Shown here: positions 51,963-60,398 of the stretch, piece after piece
How the letters are laid out: each line of letters starts with the position of its first letter
Position numbering within the stretch: position 1 is the stretch's first letter
Source: Pseudomonas sp.
Lineage (GTDB): Bacteria > Pseudomonadota > Gammaproteobacteria > Pseudomonadales > Pseudomonadaceae
DNA length: 64,000 bases
Assembly (NCBI RefSeq): GCF_002796985.1
Contig: NZ_PEKX01000007.1
Coordinates: 486,284-550,283 of the forward strand
Direction of reading: 5' to 3'
Notes under the pieces: model-generated
The model's input: only the letters and a program-made list of their open reading frames with translations
Told to the model about the DNA's origin: nothing
Databases searched by the model: none
Position numbers and translations under genes: made by a program

Positions 51963-52865
51963 ATGGCCCGCCCTGACGTCAACCGCTTCGGCGAAATGGA
52001 AGTCTTCATCCGCGTGGTGGAAACCGGCGGTTTCACCGCTGCCGCGCAGCAGTGCGGGATGACGCCCTCGGCAGTGAGCAAGCTGGTGGCGCGCCTGGAG
52101 GATCGTCTCGGCGCGCGGCTGTTCAACCGCTCCACCCGGCGCCAGCAGCTCACCGCCGAAGGTGCGGCCTTCTACGAGCGCAGCCTGCGCATCCTCGCGG
52201 ACCTCGATGAAGCCGAGCGCGAGGCTTCGGCCAGCACCGAGCCGCAGGGGCGGGTGCGGATCAGTTGCAACCTGCCGGTGGGCCGGCAGTTCCTGATCCC
52301 GGCGCTGCCGCTGTTCTTCGAGCGCTACCCCGGCGTGCAGTTGGACCTGCAACTGACCGATGAAGTGGTGGACCTGCTGGAAGTGCGTGCAGACGTCGCT
52401 ATTCGCAGCGGTCCGCTAAGGGATTCGCGGCTGGTGGCCCGCTCGCTGGGGGAGTCCGGGCACAAGATAGTCGCCGCGCCCGAGTATCTGGCGCGGCACG
52501 GTACGCCGCAGTCTCCGCGTGAGTTGGGCGAGCACAACTGCGTGGGCTTCAGCTATCGGCGCATCGAACCGGACTGGCCATTACTCGGCAAGCAGGCGGA
52601 CGATCCCGAGCCCAACGGCAACCTGTTGGCCAGCGACGGCGACAGCGTGCGCCATCTGGCGCTGGCGGGGTTGGGGCTGGCACGACTGGCGGAGTTCCAG
52701 GTGCGCGACGATATCGCCGCCGGGCGCCTGGTCGCGGTGCTGGAGGACTTCAATCCCGGTGACCGCAAGCCCATGCATGCGCTTTACCTGGGCAAGCCGG
52801 GGCATCTGCCGGCGCGGGTGCGCGCGCTGCTCGACTTCCTCGCCGAGCACGTGCGCATCGACTGA
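51963..52865 (+). CDS. LysR-family transcriptional regulator
   Basis: 300 residues. Winged helix N-terminus MEVFIRVVETGGFTAAAQQC followed by TPSAVSKLVARLEDRLGARL, and the effector domain GRVRISCNLPVGRQFLIPAL with ADVAIRSGPLRDSRLVAR. It belongs to the large group that lacks the usual long linker difference, close to DmlR/PtxR-like regulators. The divergent MFS gene is its probable target; the 103-bp gap contains AT-rich, partly palindromic DNA (TGAATTGAATTCA near 51948-51960). Confidence 0.92.
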   Translation: MARPDVNRFGEMEVFIRVVETGGFTAAAQQCGMTPSAVSKLVARLEDRLGARLFNRSTRRQQLTAEGAAFYERSLRILADLDEAEREASASTEPQGRVRISCNLPVGRQFLIPALPLFFERYPGVQLDLQLTDEVVDLLEVRADVAIRSGPLRDSRLVARSLGESGHKIVAAPEYLARHGTPQSPRELGEHNCVGFSYRRIEPDWPLLGKQADDPEPNGNLLASDGDSVRHLALAGLGLARLAEFQVRDDIAAGRLVAVLEDFNPGDRKPMHALYLGKPGHLPARVRALLDFLAEHVRID

Positions 52866-52866
52866 C

Positions 52867-53379
52867 TCAGGCGGCTTCGAGCAGCGCCAGGGTGTCGCTC
52901 GCGCCCATCATCTTCGCCGCAGTGAGCGCGGTCAGGCCGCTGGCGTCGCGTGCTTCGCGATCAGCGCCGTGCTCCAGCAGGCAGCGGACGATTTCCGGGT
53001 GGTTGAACATGGCGGCCATCATCAGCGCGGTCTTGCCATCGGGGGATGCGCCCTCTACCTGGGCCCCACGACTGAGCAGCAGGCGCACCATCTCCAGGTC
53101 GCCCTTGAAGGCGGCTCCGGCCAGCGGCGTTTGCCCGGCGTTGTTGCGCAGGTCCGGGTCGGCGCCGTGATCGAGTAGTACGCCCACGGTGTCGTGGTGG
53201 CCGTAGTAGCTGGCCAGCATCAGCAGGCTGTCGCCCTTGTGGTTGCGCAGGTTGGCCGGCAGGCCCTGACGCAGCAGTTCGTTCAGACGCTCGGTGTCAC
53301 CCTGGCGGGCAAGGTCGATCACCTGATTGGCGAATTCCAGGGTCTGTTCGTCCATTTCCGGGTGGTTCGCGGCACTCAT
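52867..53379 (-). CDS. Ankyrin-repeat protein
   Basis: 170 residues from the ATG at 53379. Four to five ankyrin repeats, for example GDSLLMLASYYGHHDTVGVL, GQTPLAGAAFKGDLEMVRLL and GKTALMMAAMFNHPEIVRCL. No signal peptide. In P. aeruginosa an ankyrin gene sits beside the FabH-like gene in the same way. It likely acts by protein-protein contact; the partner is unknown. It ends 1 bp after the LysR stop region with no terminator. Confidence 0.92.
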   Translation of the reverse strand: MSAANHPEMDEQTLEFANQVIDLARQGDTERLNELLRQGLPANLRNHKGDSLLMLASYYGHHDTVGVLLDHGADPDLRNNAGQTPLAGAAFKGDLEMVRLLLSRGAQVEGASPDGKTALMMAAMFNHPEIVRCLLEHGADREARDASGLTALTAAKMMGASDTLALLEAA

Positions 53380-53803
53380 CCTGAAGTCTCCTTGGCAAAG
53401 TCGGGAATGCACGAAAGGATAAGGATTGGCGCGCCAGAGCGCGCCAACACTGTGCCTATGGTGCCGGTGGAAAATTTCAATCCGTTGCTTCAGGACAGGC
53501 GCGGCGTGATTTACGTCCATGATCTTGCGCAATTGCCGTCCTCGCACGGCGGCTTTTCGGCGAAAATTGCAGCATAATCAGCGATCAGCGGTTGCACCTT
53601 GGGTGAAACCGCAAACCGCCGGGCGGGCAGAAGTGCCCACCGCGGGTGGGAGTGGCACACTGCCCTGTTGCAGGGATTGCCATCCCTAAGCCTTCGCGCC
53701 AGGACGCGGAGCGACGAATATCCAGTGCCGGCCAGTGGGCGGGCACCTTGATGCCTAACCTTGCCGCCCGGCCCGGCGGCGCAGATTGAGAAGAGGATTG
53801 ACC
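53380..53803. other. Intergenic region, ankyrin gene / FabH-like gene
   Basis: 424 bp between divergent starts. Contains GC-rich dyads (GGGCGGGCAGAAGTGCCCACC near 53620) and AT-richer DNA around 53565-53585 (AAAATTGCAGCATAATCAGC). No small gene or clear regulator box was recognised. Confidence 0.5.
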
Positions 53804-54925
53804 GTGCATAAAGTCGTGATCAGCGGAACCGGCCTGTATACCCCGCCGTTCAGCATCTCCAACGATGAACTGGTGGAATCCTTCAACAGCTACGTCCGCA
53901 GTCACAACGAGCAGAATGCCGAAGCCATCGCCCGGGGCGAGGTCGAAGCGCTGTCCGAGTCCAGTTCGGCGTTCATCGAAAAGGCCTCCGGCATCAAGAG
54001 CCGCTTCGTGGTGAACAAGGAAGGCATCCTCGATCCGCAGCGCATGGCGCCGCGCATCCCGGAGCGTTCCAACGAGGATTGGGGCATCCTCTGCGAGATG
54101 GCCACCGCCGCCGCCAAGCAGGCCTTGCAGCGCGCCGGCCGTACCCCGGAGGACATCGACGGGGTGATCGTCGCCTGTTCCAACCTGCAGCGCGCCTACC
54201 CGGCCGTGGCCATCGAAGTGCAGGCCGCCCTCGGCATCCAGGGCTTCGGCTACGACATGAACGTCGCCTGCTCCTCGGCCACTTTCGGTATTCAGGCTGC
54301 AGTGAACAGCGTGCAACTGGGCCAGGCCCGCGCGATCCTCATGGTCAACCCGGAAATCTGCACCGGCCACCTGAACTTCCGCGACCGCGACAGCCACTTC
54401 ATCTTCGGCGACGCCGCCACCGCCGTGATCATCGAGCGCGCCGACCAGGCCACCAGCGAGCACCAGTTCGACGTGGTCAGCACCAAGCTGCTGACCCAGT
54501 TCTCCAACAACATCCGCAACAACTTCGGTTTCCTCAACCGCGCTGCGGAAGAGGGCATTGGCAGCCGCGACAAGCTGTTCGTGCAGGAAGGCCGCAAGGT
54601 GTTCAAGGACGTCTGCCCCATGGTGGCCGAGCTGATCGGCGAGCACCTGGCGCAGAACGACATCCCGGTCAGCGACGTGAAGCGTTTCTGGCTGCACCAG
54701 GCCAACCTGAACATGAACCTGCTGATCACCCGCAGGCTCATCGGCCGCGATGCTGAGGCCCACGAAGCGCCGGTGATCCTCGACACCTACGCCAATACCA
54801 GCTCGGCCGGTTCGGTCATCGCCCTGCACAAGTACCAGGACGACCTGCCCGCCGGTTCCATCGGCGTGCTGAGTTCCTTCGGCGCCGGCTACTCCATCGG
54901 CAGCGTGATCCTGCGCAAGCGCTGA
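53804..54925 (+). CDS. Beta-ketoacyl synthase III-like shunt enzyme (PA3286 type)
   Basis: 373 residues from the GTG at 53804 (AAGAGGA 7 bases upstream), giving MHKVVISGTGLYTPPFSISN. Catalytic Cys in MNVACSSATFGIQAAVNSVQ, His in FWLHQANLNMN, Asn in ANTSSAGSV: all three FabH residues are present. In P. aeruginosa the corresponding enzyme condenses octanoyl-CoA from beta-oxidation with malonyl-ACP, feeding degradation products back into fatty acid synthesis. An ECF sigma gene starts 2 bp after its stop, which suggests a shared transcript. Confidence 0.9.
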   Translation: MHKVVISGTGLYTPPFSISNDELVESFNSYVRSHNEQNAEAIARGEVEALSESSSAFIEKASGIKSRFVVNKEGILDPQRMAPRIPERSNEDWGILCEMATAAAKQALQRAGRTPEDIDGVIVACSNLQRAYPAVAIEVQAALGIQGFGYDMNVACSSATFGIQAAVNSVQLGQARAILMVNPEICTGHLNFRDRDSHFIFGDAATAVIIERADQATSEHQFDVVSTKLLTQFSNNIRNNFGFLNRAAEEGIGSRDKLFVQEGRKVFKDVCPMVAELIGEHLAQNDIPVSDVKRFWLHQANLNMNLLITRRLIGRDAEAHEAPVILDTYANTSSAGSVIALHKYQDDLPAGSIGVLSSFGAGYSIGSVILRKR

Positions 54926-54927
54926 TC

Positions 54928-55536
54928 GTGCCCGCCGACGACAGCGAGCTGTTGTCGCGCCTGCTGGCCGGTGACCAGCAGGCCTTCCGCACCCTGGTAG
55001 CGACCTACCAGGGTGCGATGCGCGCCGTGGCCATCGCCATCGTCGGCGCCGCCCATGCCGATGAAGTGGTGCAGGACGCCTGGCTCGCCGCCGTGCGTAA
55101 CCTGGATGGCTTCCAGGCGCGCTCCAGCCTCAAGACCTGGCTGCTGACCATCACCGCCAATACCGCCAAATCCCGCCTGCGCAAGGTCCGCCGTGACGTT
55201 TCGCTGGACGACCTGCCCGCGCCCCACGGCAGCCTCGACGACTCCCGCTTCGCCGCTGACGGCCACTGGAGCCCGGCGCCGCTGGCCTGGCACGAGGATT
55301 CGCCTGAAGCCCTGCTGGCCGAGGACGAGCTGCGCGAATGCCTGGAAAAGACCCTGCTCAGTCTCTCCGAACTGCAGCGCAGTGTGTTGCTGTTGCGCGA
55401 GCGCCAGGGGCTGGAGTTGGACGAGATCTGTAATCTGCTGGAGGTTTCACTCTCCAATGCCAGGGTGCTGCTGCACCGTGCGCGGCTGAAGGTGTTTGCC
55501 ACCGTGGAGCACTTCGAGGAGACGGGGGAATGCTGA
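54928..55536 (+). CDS. ECF-family RNA polymerase sigma factor
   Basis: 202 residues from the GTG at 54928. Region 2: HADEVVQDAWLAAVRNLDGF and SSLKTWLLTITANTAKSRLR; region 4: LSELQRSVLLLRERQGLELD followed by EICNLLEVSLSNARVLLHRA. The linker between regions 2 and 4 is long. It follows the FabH-like gene by 2 bp and overlaps a small zinc-finger gene by 7 bp, the usual place of an anti-sigma factor. Its target promoters are unknown. Confidence 0.93.
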   Translation: MPADDSELLSRLLAGDQQAFRTLVATYQGAMRAVAIAIVGAAHADEVVQDAWLAAVRNLDGFQARSSLKTWLLTITANTAKSRLRKVRRDVSLDDLPAPHGSLDDSRFAADGHWSPAPLAWHEDSPEALLAEDELRECLEKTLLSLSELQRSVLLLRERQGLELDEICNLLEVSLSNARVLLHRARLKVFATVEHFEETGEC

Positions 55537-55769
55537 CCTGCAAGGAACTGGTGGCGCGCTCCAGCGACCTGCTGGACGAACAGCTCGGTTGGCGCGAGAA
55601 GCTCGCCCTGCGCCGGCACCTGCTGTTGTGCCGAAATTGCCGGCGCTACCTTCGGCAGATGCGTCTGGCCCAGGCCACCCTGCGCCTGCTGCCGGACCCG
55701 CCGCGCCCCGACTCGGAACGCCTGGCCGACCACCTCGCCGAACTGCGCCGGGACAGCGCGCGACGCTGA
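55530..55769 (+). CDS. Small zinc-finger (zf-HC2) protein, likely anti-sigma factor
   Basis: 79 residues. The ZAS-type motif HLLLCRNCRRY gives H-x3-C-x2-C, with Cys4 near the N-terminus as fourth ligand. No membrane helix follows, so this is a soluble, cytoplasmic version. ATG at 55530 overlaps the sigma gene by 7 bp. It probably binds and inhibits that sigma factor, perhaps with zinc- or redox-dependent release. Confidence 0.87.
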   Translation: MLTCKELVARSSDLLDEQLGWREKLALRRHLLLCRNCRRYLRQMRLAQATLRLLPDPPRPDSERLADHLAELRRDSARR

Positions 55770-55800
55770 GCCTCAGGCTGCTCCTGCGCTTGGTGTTGGC

Positions 55801-55865
55801 GTAGGAGCGGATTCATCCGCGATTTCTACACGGCGGATACCAATCGCGGACGGAGTCCGCTCCTA
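55801..55865 (+). repeat. REP pair, GGATTCATCCGCGA family
   Basis: Left arm GTAGGAGCGGATTCATCCGC, right arm ATCGCGGACGGAGTCCGCTC plus CTAC, same class as 26306-26399. It overlaps the last 3 bp of the DedA-rhodanese gene. Confidence 0.9.
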
Positions 55866-56795
55866 CGTCGGATTCAGGACCGACGCAGGTGCTTGCGCCC
55901 GCCACGCATCCAGCCCGCCCGACAATGCCCAGGTGCGCGGATGCCCGAAGGCCTGCAGCCGCTCCGCCAGCATCGCCGCGGACAGCTCGTGGGGGCAGGC
56001 GCAGTAGATCACCACGTCCTTGTCCTCCAGGCTGCCGCGCAGCTCGTCCAGCGCCCCATCGAGGCTGAAGGCGATGGAGCCGGGTATTGCCTCGTCATCG
56101 AATTGCGCGCGCACATCGAGAATCAGTGGCGGTTCGTCACCGTCCAGGCGCGCCCGCAATTCGTCGACACTGATGCGCGGTATCCGCGAGGTGCGCTTGA
56201 GCAGGCTGAAGCGCTGCCAGAGCTTCCAGGCGATGAACAATGCGAAGGCACCCAGCAGCACCGCGACACCAACGCTGGCGTATTCGGTGAGCCAGCCCAG
56301 GAGTCGGTCCACCGCATCGCTGAAAATGCTCCCGAGCATCAGCGCAGAGCCGGCCCAGAGCGCTGCGCCGGCGCAGTCGTAGGCGAGGAAGCGTGGCAGC
56401 GGCGTGCGCGTCATGCCGGCCATGGTGGTGGTCAGCGCGCTGGCGCCGGGGAGGAAGCGCGAGATCAGCAGCGCGCGTGGGCCGATGCGCAGGTACAAGC
56501 TCTGACTCTGGCGAATGCAACTGTCTGGTGACAGCGAAACCTTGCACACGCTGCGCAGCATGAAGCCGCCGTAGCGCCGCCCGGCGCAGAACCAGATCAG
56601 GTCTGCGATCAGGCACGCACACACGGCCACCGCGAGCGCCTGACCCAGCGGAACGCCGCTGCCTTGCAAGGCGAGGGCACCGGCGACGATCAGTGCCGGA
56701 TAGGCCGGAATCGGCAGGCCCAGTTGCTCCAGCAGGACGTTGAGGAACAGCAGGCTCAAGCCGTGCTGCTGGATCAGGGGTTGCAGTTCGTGCAT
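55863..56795 (-). CDS. DedA-family membrane protein fused to a rhodanese domain
   Basis: 310 residues from the ATG at 56795. DedA/SNARE-associated part (about 1-195): LLEQLGLPIPAYPALIVAGA, the conserved ISRFLPGASALTTTMAGMTR with its Arg and Pro, and several membrane helices. Then a cytoplasmic rhodanese domain (about 212-305) with SVDELRARLDGDEPPLILDV and active-site Cys in VVIYCACPHELSA. DedA proteins are linked to lipid flipping and proton balance; rhodanese may carry sulfur or sense redox. Confidence 0.9.
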   Translation of the reverse strand: MHELQPLIQQHGLSLLFLNVLLEQLGLPIPAYPALIVAGALALQGSGVPLGQALAVAVCACLIADLIWFCAGRRYGGFMLRSVCKVSLSPDSCIRQSQSLYLRIGPRALLISRFLPGASALTTTMAGMTRTPLPRFLAYDCAGAALWAGSALMLGSIFSDAVDRLLGWLTEYASVGVAVLLGAFALFIAWKLWQRFSLLKRTSRIPRISVDELRARLDGDEPPLILDVRAQFDDEAIPGSIAFSLDGALDELRGSLEDKDVVIYCACPHELSAAMLAERLQAFGHPRTWALSGGLDAWRAQAPASVLNPT

Positions 56796-56901
56796 GGGAA
56801 AGCCTGAGCGGGAAAAGACTTCCAAAGGAAGGTGACAGCATACCGGCAAAGCGGACTTCAGAAAGTACCGCAAGCCTTGTGGGACGTGGCTTAGGACCTT
56901 T

Positions 56902-56936
56902 ATGCCATAAAGAAATCAAAAGTTCCTTTGTAATAA
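56902..56936 (+). promoter_or_regulatory. Candidate Pho box and -10 upstream of phosphate-type porin
   Basis: ATGCCAT and AAATCAA (56902-56908 and 56913-56919) are 11 bp apart like PhoB half-sites, matching CTGTCAT/CTGTCAA at 5/7 and 4/7. A TAATAA follows at 56931-56936, at the distance used by PhoB promoters. The match is degenerate, so this is a suggestion. Confidence 0.4.
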
Positions 56937-57095
56937 AAGTTTTATCTAGGAGCAACCGCTCTGAAATAACCCCTCGCCAAGATTCCCAGCAACACAAACG
57001 GGGGCCGCCAGAACGGCCTGTGCGAGTCCTTGGGGGGCGCGCAGCAGCCAGGCACTCGGCGTGTTCAACGCAAATACCATTAAGGGGAATCTTCG

Positions 57096-58412
57096 ATGAT
57101 CCGTAAGCACTTCGCCGGTTACGCCGCCACTGCCCTGGCACTGGCCGTTTCCGCCCAGGCTTTCGCAGGCACAGTCACCACCGATGGCGCCGATATCGTT
57201 ATCAAGACCAAAGGCGGTCTTGAAGTCGCCACCACCGACAAGGAATTCAGCTTCAAGCTCGGTGGCCGTCTGCAAGCGGATTACAGCCGCTTCGATGGTT
57301 TCTACACCAAGAACGGCAACAACGGTGACGGCGCCTACTTCCGCCGCGCTTACCTGGAACTGGGCGGCACTGTCTACAAAGACTGGAAATACCAGATCAA
57401 CTACGACATGTCCCACAACTCGGGTAACTCTGATAACGGCTACTTCGACGAAGCTTCCTTCAGCTACACCGGCTTCAGCCCGGTTACCCTGAAGTTTGGC
57501 CGCTTCGACCCGGACTTCGGTCTGGAAAAAGCCACCAGCTCCAAGTGGGTCACCGCCACCGAGCGTACTTCGGCCTACGAACTGGCTGACTGGATCAACA
57601 CCCACCAGGACGGCATGGGTGCCCAGGTGGGCGGTGTCGTCGCCAACATGGCTTACCTGGACGCCGGCATCTACGCCAAGGACGCCGACGACACCGACGG
57701 CGACAGCGTCAAGCAGTTCAACCTCCGTGGCGTGTTCGCTCCGCTGAACACCGACGGCAATGTCCTGCACATCGGCGTGGACTACGCCTACCGCGACCTG
57801 GACGACACCGCTTTCGACTCCCGCATCCGCCCGCGTCTGGGCATGCGTGGTATCGCCACCAACGGCGGTAACGACGCTGGTGAAAACGGCAACCGCGCCA
57901 CCTTCGGCGGCGCCACCCTGAGCCCGGCCGGTTCCTACAAGGATGACTCCACCTGGGGCGCTGAATTCGCCTACGCCTTCGGCCCGTTCTCCGCTCAGGC
58001 CGAATACCTGAAGCGCAAGCTGAAGGCCGATGCCGACGCTTACCAGGACATCAAGGCTGACGGCTACTACGGCCAACTGGCTTACACCATCACCGGTGAG
58101 TCCCGCGTGTACAAACTCGATGGCGCCAAATTCGACACCATCAAGCCGTCCAACAAGGAAATCGGTGCCTGGGAAGTCTTCTACCGTTACGACCACATCA
58201 AGGTCGATGACCCGAACGTGGTCGTGGCTACCGCCACCCGCGACGTGGGCGACACCAAGGCCAGCACCAACACCATCGGTGTGAACTGGTATGCCAACGA
58301 AGCCGTGAAGGTGTCCCTGGACTACGTGCACCTCAGCACCGACGGCATCCGCAACGCCAACGGCGACGACGACGGCAACGGTGTCGTAACCCGCCTGCAG
58401 TACGTGTTCTAA
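57096..58412 (+). CDS. oprP: Phosphate/polyphosphate-selective porin (OprP/OprO family)
   Basis: Outer-membrane trimeric porin for phosphate or polyphosphate. 438 residues; signal peptide MIRKHFAGYAATALALAVSA then cleavage after AFA, mature start GTVTTDGADIVIKTKGGLEV as in OprP. Sixteen-strand barrel sequence ends in the usual VVTRLQYVF with terminal Phe. The arginine-ladder and selectivity positions would be needed to choose OprO or OprP; only one copy is here, whereas P. aeruginosa has two in tandem. ATG at 57096 after AAGGGGAATCTTCG. Confidence 0.93.
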   Translation: MIRKHFAGYAATALALAVSAQAFAGTVTTDGADIVIKTKGGLEVATTDKEFSFKLGGRLQADYSRFDGFYTKNGNNGDGAYFRRAYLELGGTVYKDWKYQINYDMSHNSGNSDNGYFDEASFSYTGFSPVTLKFGRFDPDFGLEKATSSKWVTATERTSAYELADWINTHQDGMGAQVGGVVANMAYLDAGIYAKDADDTDGDSVKQFNLRGVFAPLNTDGNVLHIGVDYAYRDLDDTAFDSRIRPRLGMRGIATNGGNDAGENGNRATFGGATLSPAGSYKDDSTWGAEFAYAFGPFSAQAEYLKRKLKADADAYQDIKADGYYGQLAYTITGESRVYKLDGAKFDTIKPSNKEIGAWEVFYRYDHIKVDDPNVVVATATRDVGDTKASTNTIGVNWYANEAVKVSLDYVHLSTDGIRNANGDDDGNGVVTRLQYVF

Positions 58413-58446
58413 GAACTACAGCTCTACCGTTTGACTCCTTTGTGTG

Positions 58447-58472
58447 AACCCCGCCCCGGCGGGGTTTTTTTA
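58447..58472 (+). terminator. Terminator after porin gene
   Basis: AACCCCGCC / GGCGGGGTT stem with a very short loop and a seven-T run. Confidence 0.94.
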
Positions 58473-58520
58473 TGGGAACCGGGAAACTACCTCCCTACGA
58501 ACGCCGAACTTCTTGCTTGT

Positions 58521-58594
58521 GTAGGAGCGGATTTATCCGCGATCGGGTGGGCTTGGCGCGGCGGCTAGCCATCGCGGACGGAGTCCGCTCCTAC
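58521..58594 (+). repeat. REP pair, GGATTTATCCGCGA family
   Basis: Left arm GTAGGAGCGGATTTATCCGC, right arm ATCGCGGACGGAGTCCGCTC plus CTAC. Third copy of the GGAYTT class in this window. Confidence 0.92.
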
Positions 58595-58606
58595 GCATAT
58601 GCCTGA

Positions 58607-59071
58607 TCAGCGGAAACCGGGGCGGGCAGGCGGTCGGCGAAATTCGAACTCGAGCAGCTCATCGAACGGATTGCCCATTTCCAGTCGCGTCCAGCCCAGC
58701 TTGATCAGGAAAGCCAGCGCCGCCGGGTTATCCGGCCTGACGCTGGCCCGCCACAAGGGATTGCTCTGCAGCTCCGCTCGGCTCATCACCAGCGTCATCA
58801 CTTCGCGCCCGACGCCAGAACCGCGTAACTCCGGGCGTACTGCGAGGTCGGTGACGAAGTAATACGGATGCGCCGGGGTGGGCAGGCAAACCCCCACCAC
58901 CGCGACCAGCAGGCCGCCACGCAGAATGCTGTACTGGGCCTTGTCCGCATCCTTCAGCACCTGTTCCAGCCAATAGCGATCCATCGGGCCCAGTTGCGCG
59001 TAGAGCACTGGATCGTCGAACCAGCTTTCGTACGGCGGGATGTCCTCCGCCTGGAAAGGGCGAATCTGCAT
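58607..59071 (-). CDS. GNAT-family N-acetyltransferase
   Basis: 154 residues from the ATG at 59071 (CCGGAGAGCCCCCGC upstream); a GTG 36 bp further up is possible. The acetyl-CoA loop is in LAVRPELRGSGVGREVMTLV (R-G-x-G-x-G/A), and the C-terminal strand is NPAALAFLIKLGWTRLEMGN. The substrate amine cannot be predicted. It is divergent from the acyl-CoA dehydrogenase gene. Confidence 0.88.
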   Translation of the reverse strand: MQIRPFQAEDIPPYESWFDDPVLYAQLGPMDRYWLEQVLKDADKAQYSILRGGLLVAVVGVCLPTPAHPYYFVTDLAVRPELRGSGVGREVMTLVMSRAELQSNPLWRASVRPDNPAALAFLIKLGWTRLEMGNPFDELLEFEFRRPPARPGFR

Positions 59072-59216
59072 GCGGGGGCTCTCCGGTGCAGCTTTGGGAA
59101 GTTTCACACTCGCATCTGCTGGGCGATTGCGTCAATCGACCCTGAGCGCTCGCGTCATTGAGGCCGCGCGCAGCCAGCACCTACCCTGCGGGCACTCAAC
59201 CCACCGGGAGTCGACC

Positions 59217-60356
59217 ATGCTGCGCAATCACTTCGAGACCGAGCACAACCTGTTCCGCGATGCGTTCCGATCCTTCCTCAATAAGGAAGTGGTGCCTCAC
59301 CAGGAGGAGTGGGAGGAAGCCGGCGTGGTGGACCGCAGTGTCTGGCGCAAGGCAGGGGAAATGGGCTTCCTGCTGCCCTGGGCGGAAGAGGAGTACGGCG
59401 GAACCGCGCTGAAGGATTTCCGCTACGAACAGATCATGTGTGAGGAACTGGCTGCCATCAACGAGCCGGGCTTCATGATTCCGCTGCACTCGGCGCTGTG
59501 CGGTCCCTATATCGCCGAATACGGCAATGCCGAGCAGAAGGCCCGCTGGCTGCCGGGCATCATCCGTGGCGAAAGCATCCTGGCGGTGGCGATGACCGAG
59601 CCGTCGGCCGGCTCCGACCTGGCCGGCATGCGCACCACGGCGGTGGACAAGGGCGACCATTACGTCCTCAACGGTTCCAAGGTGTTCATCTCCAACGGGT
59701 TGCTGGCGGATCTGGTGATAGTCGCGGCCAAGACCGATCCGAATAACAAGCACGCCATGGGCCTGTTCGTGGTCGAGCGCGGGATGGAAGGCTTCGAGCG
59801 CGGGCGCAACCTGAAGAAGCTGGGCATGAAGAGCCAGGACACCGCCGAGCTGTTCTTCAACGAGGTGAAGGTGCCCAAGGAAAACCTGCTGGGCGATGCC
59901 AAGGGCGGCTTCTTCTACCTGATGAACATGCTCGCCCAGGAACGCCTGACCAACGCCTGCGGCGCGGTGGCTGGCGCCGAGGCGGCGCTGAATGCGACCG
60001 TCGACTACGTGAAGGAGCGCAAGGCCTTCGACCGCCCGGTGGCGCACTTCCAGAACACCCGCTTCAAGCTCGCCGAGATGCGCACGCAGATCGACGTGGC
60101 GCAGGTCTTCACCGACCGTTGCGTGATGGACCACAACCAGAAGAAGCTCACCCCCGAAGTGGCCGCCGAAGCCAAGCTGTTCACCACCGAGCTGCTGTGC
60201 AAGGTGGTCGATGAAGGCGTGCAACTGCACGGCGGCTGGGGTTACATGTGGGAGTATCCGATCTGCAAGATGTACGCGAACGCGCGCATCCAGCGCATCT
60301 TCGCCGGCACCTCGGAGATCATGAAAGAGATCATCAGCCGCGGCATGAAGCTCTGA
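59217..60356 (+). CDS. Acyl-CoA dehydrogenase
   Basis: 379 residues from the ATG at 59217 (CCGGGAG upstream). FAD enzyme forming trans-2-enoyl-CoA. Signatures AVAMTEPSAGSDLAGMRTTA (FAD/acyl contact) and C-terminal QLHGGWGYMWEYPICKMYAN; catalytic Glu/Asp position lies near the C-terminal GTSEIMKEIISR. The family member type resembles long-chain or isovaleryl-like dehydrogenases. The racemase-like gene starts 42 bp downstream, so both are probably cotranscribed. Confidence 0.92.
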   Translation: MLRNHFETEHNLFRDAFRSFLNKEVVPHQEEWEEAGVVDRSVWRKAGEMGFLLPWAEEEYGGTALKDFRYEQIMCEELAAINEPGFMIPLHSALCGPYIAEYGNAEQKARWLPGIIRGESILAVAMTEPSAGSDLAGMRTTAVDKGDHYVLNGSKVFISNGLLADLVIVAAKTDPNNKHAMGLFVVERGMEGFERGRNLKKLGMKSQDTAELFFNEVKVPKENLLGDAKGGFFYLMNMLAQERLTNACGAVAGAEAALNATVDYVKERKAFDRPVAHFQNTRFKLAEMRTQIDVAQVFTDRCVMDHNQKKLTPEVAAEAKLFTTELLCKVVDEGVQLHGGWGYMWEYPICKMYANARIQRIFAGTSEIMKEIISRGMKL

Positions 60357-60398
60357 GGCGCGGCGCCCACGCATCGATTGAGCGAAACAGGAGTGCCC

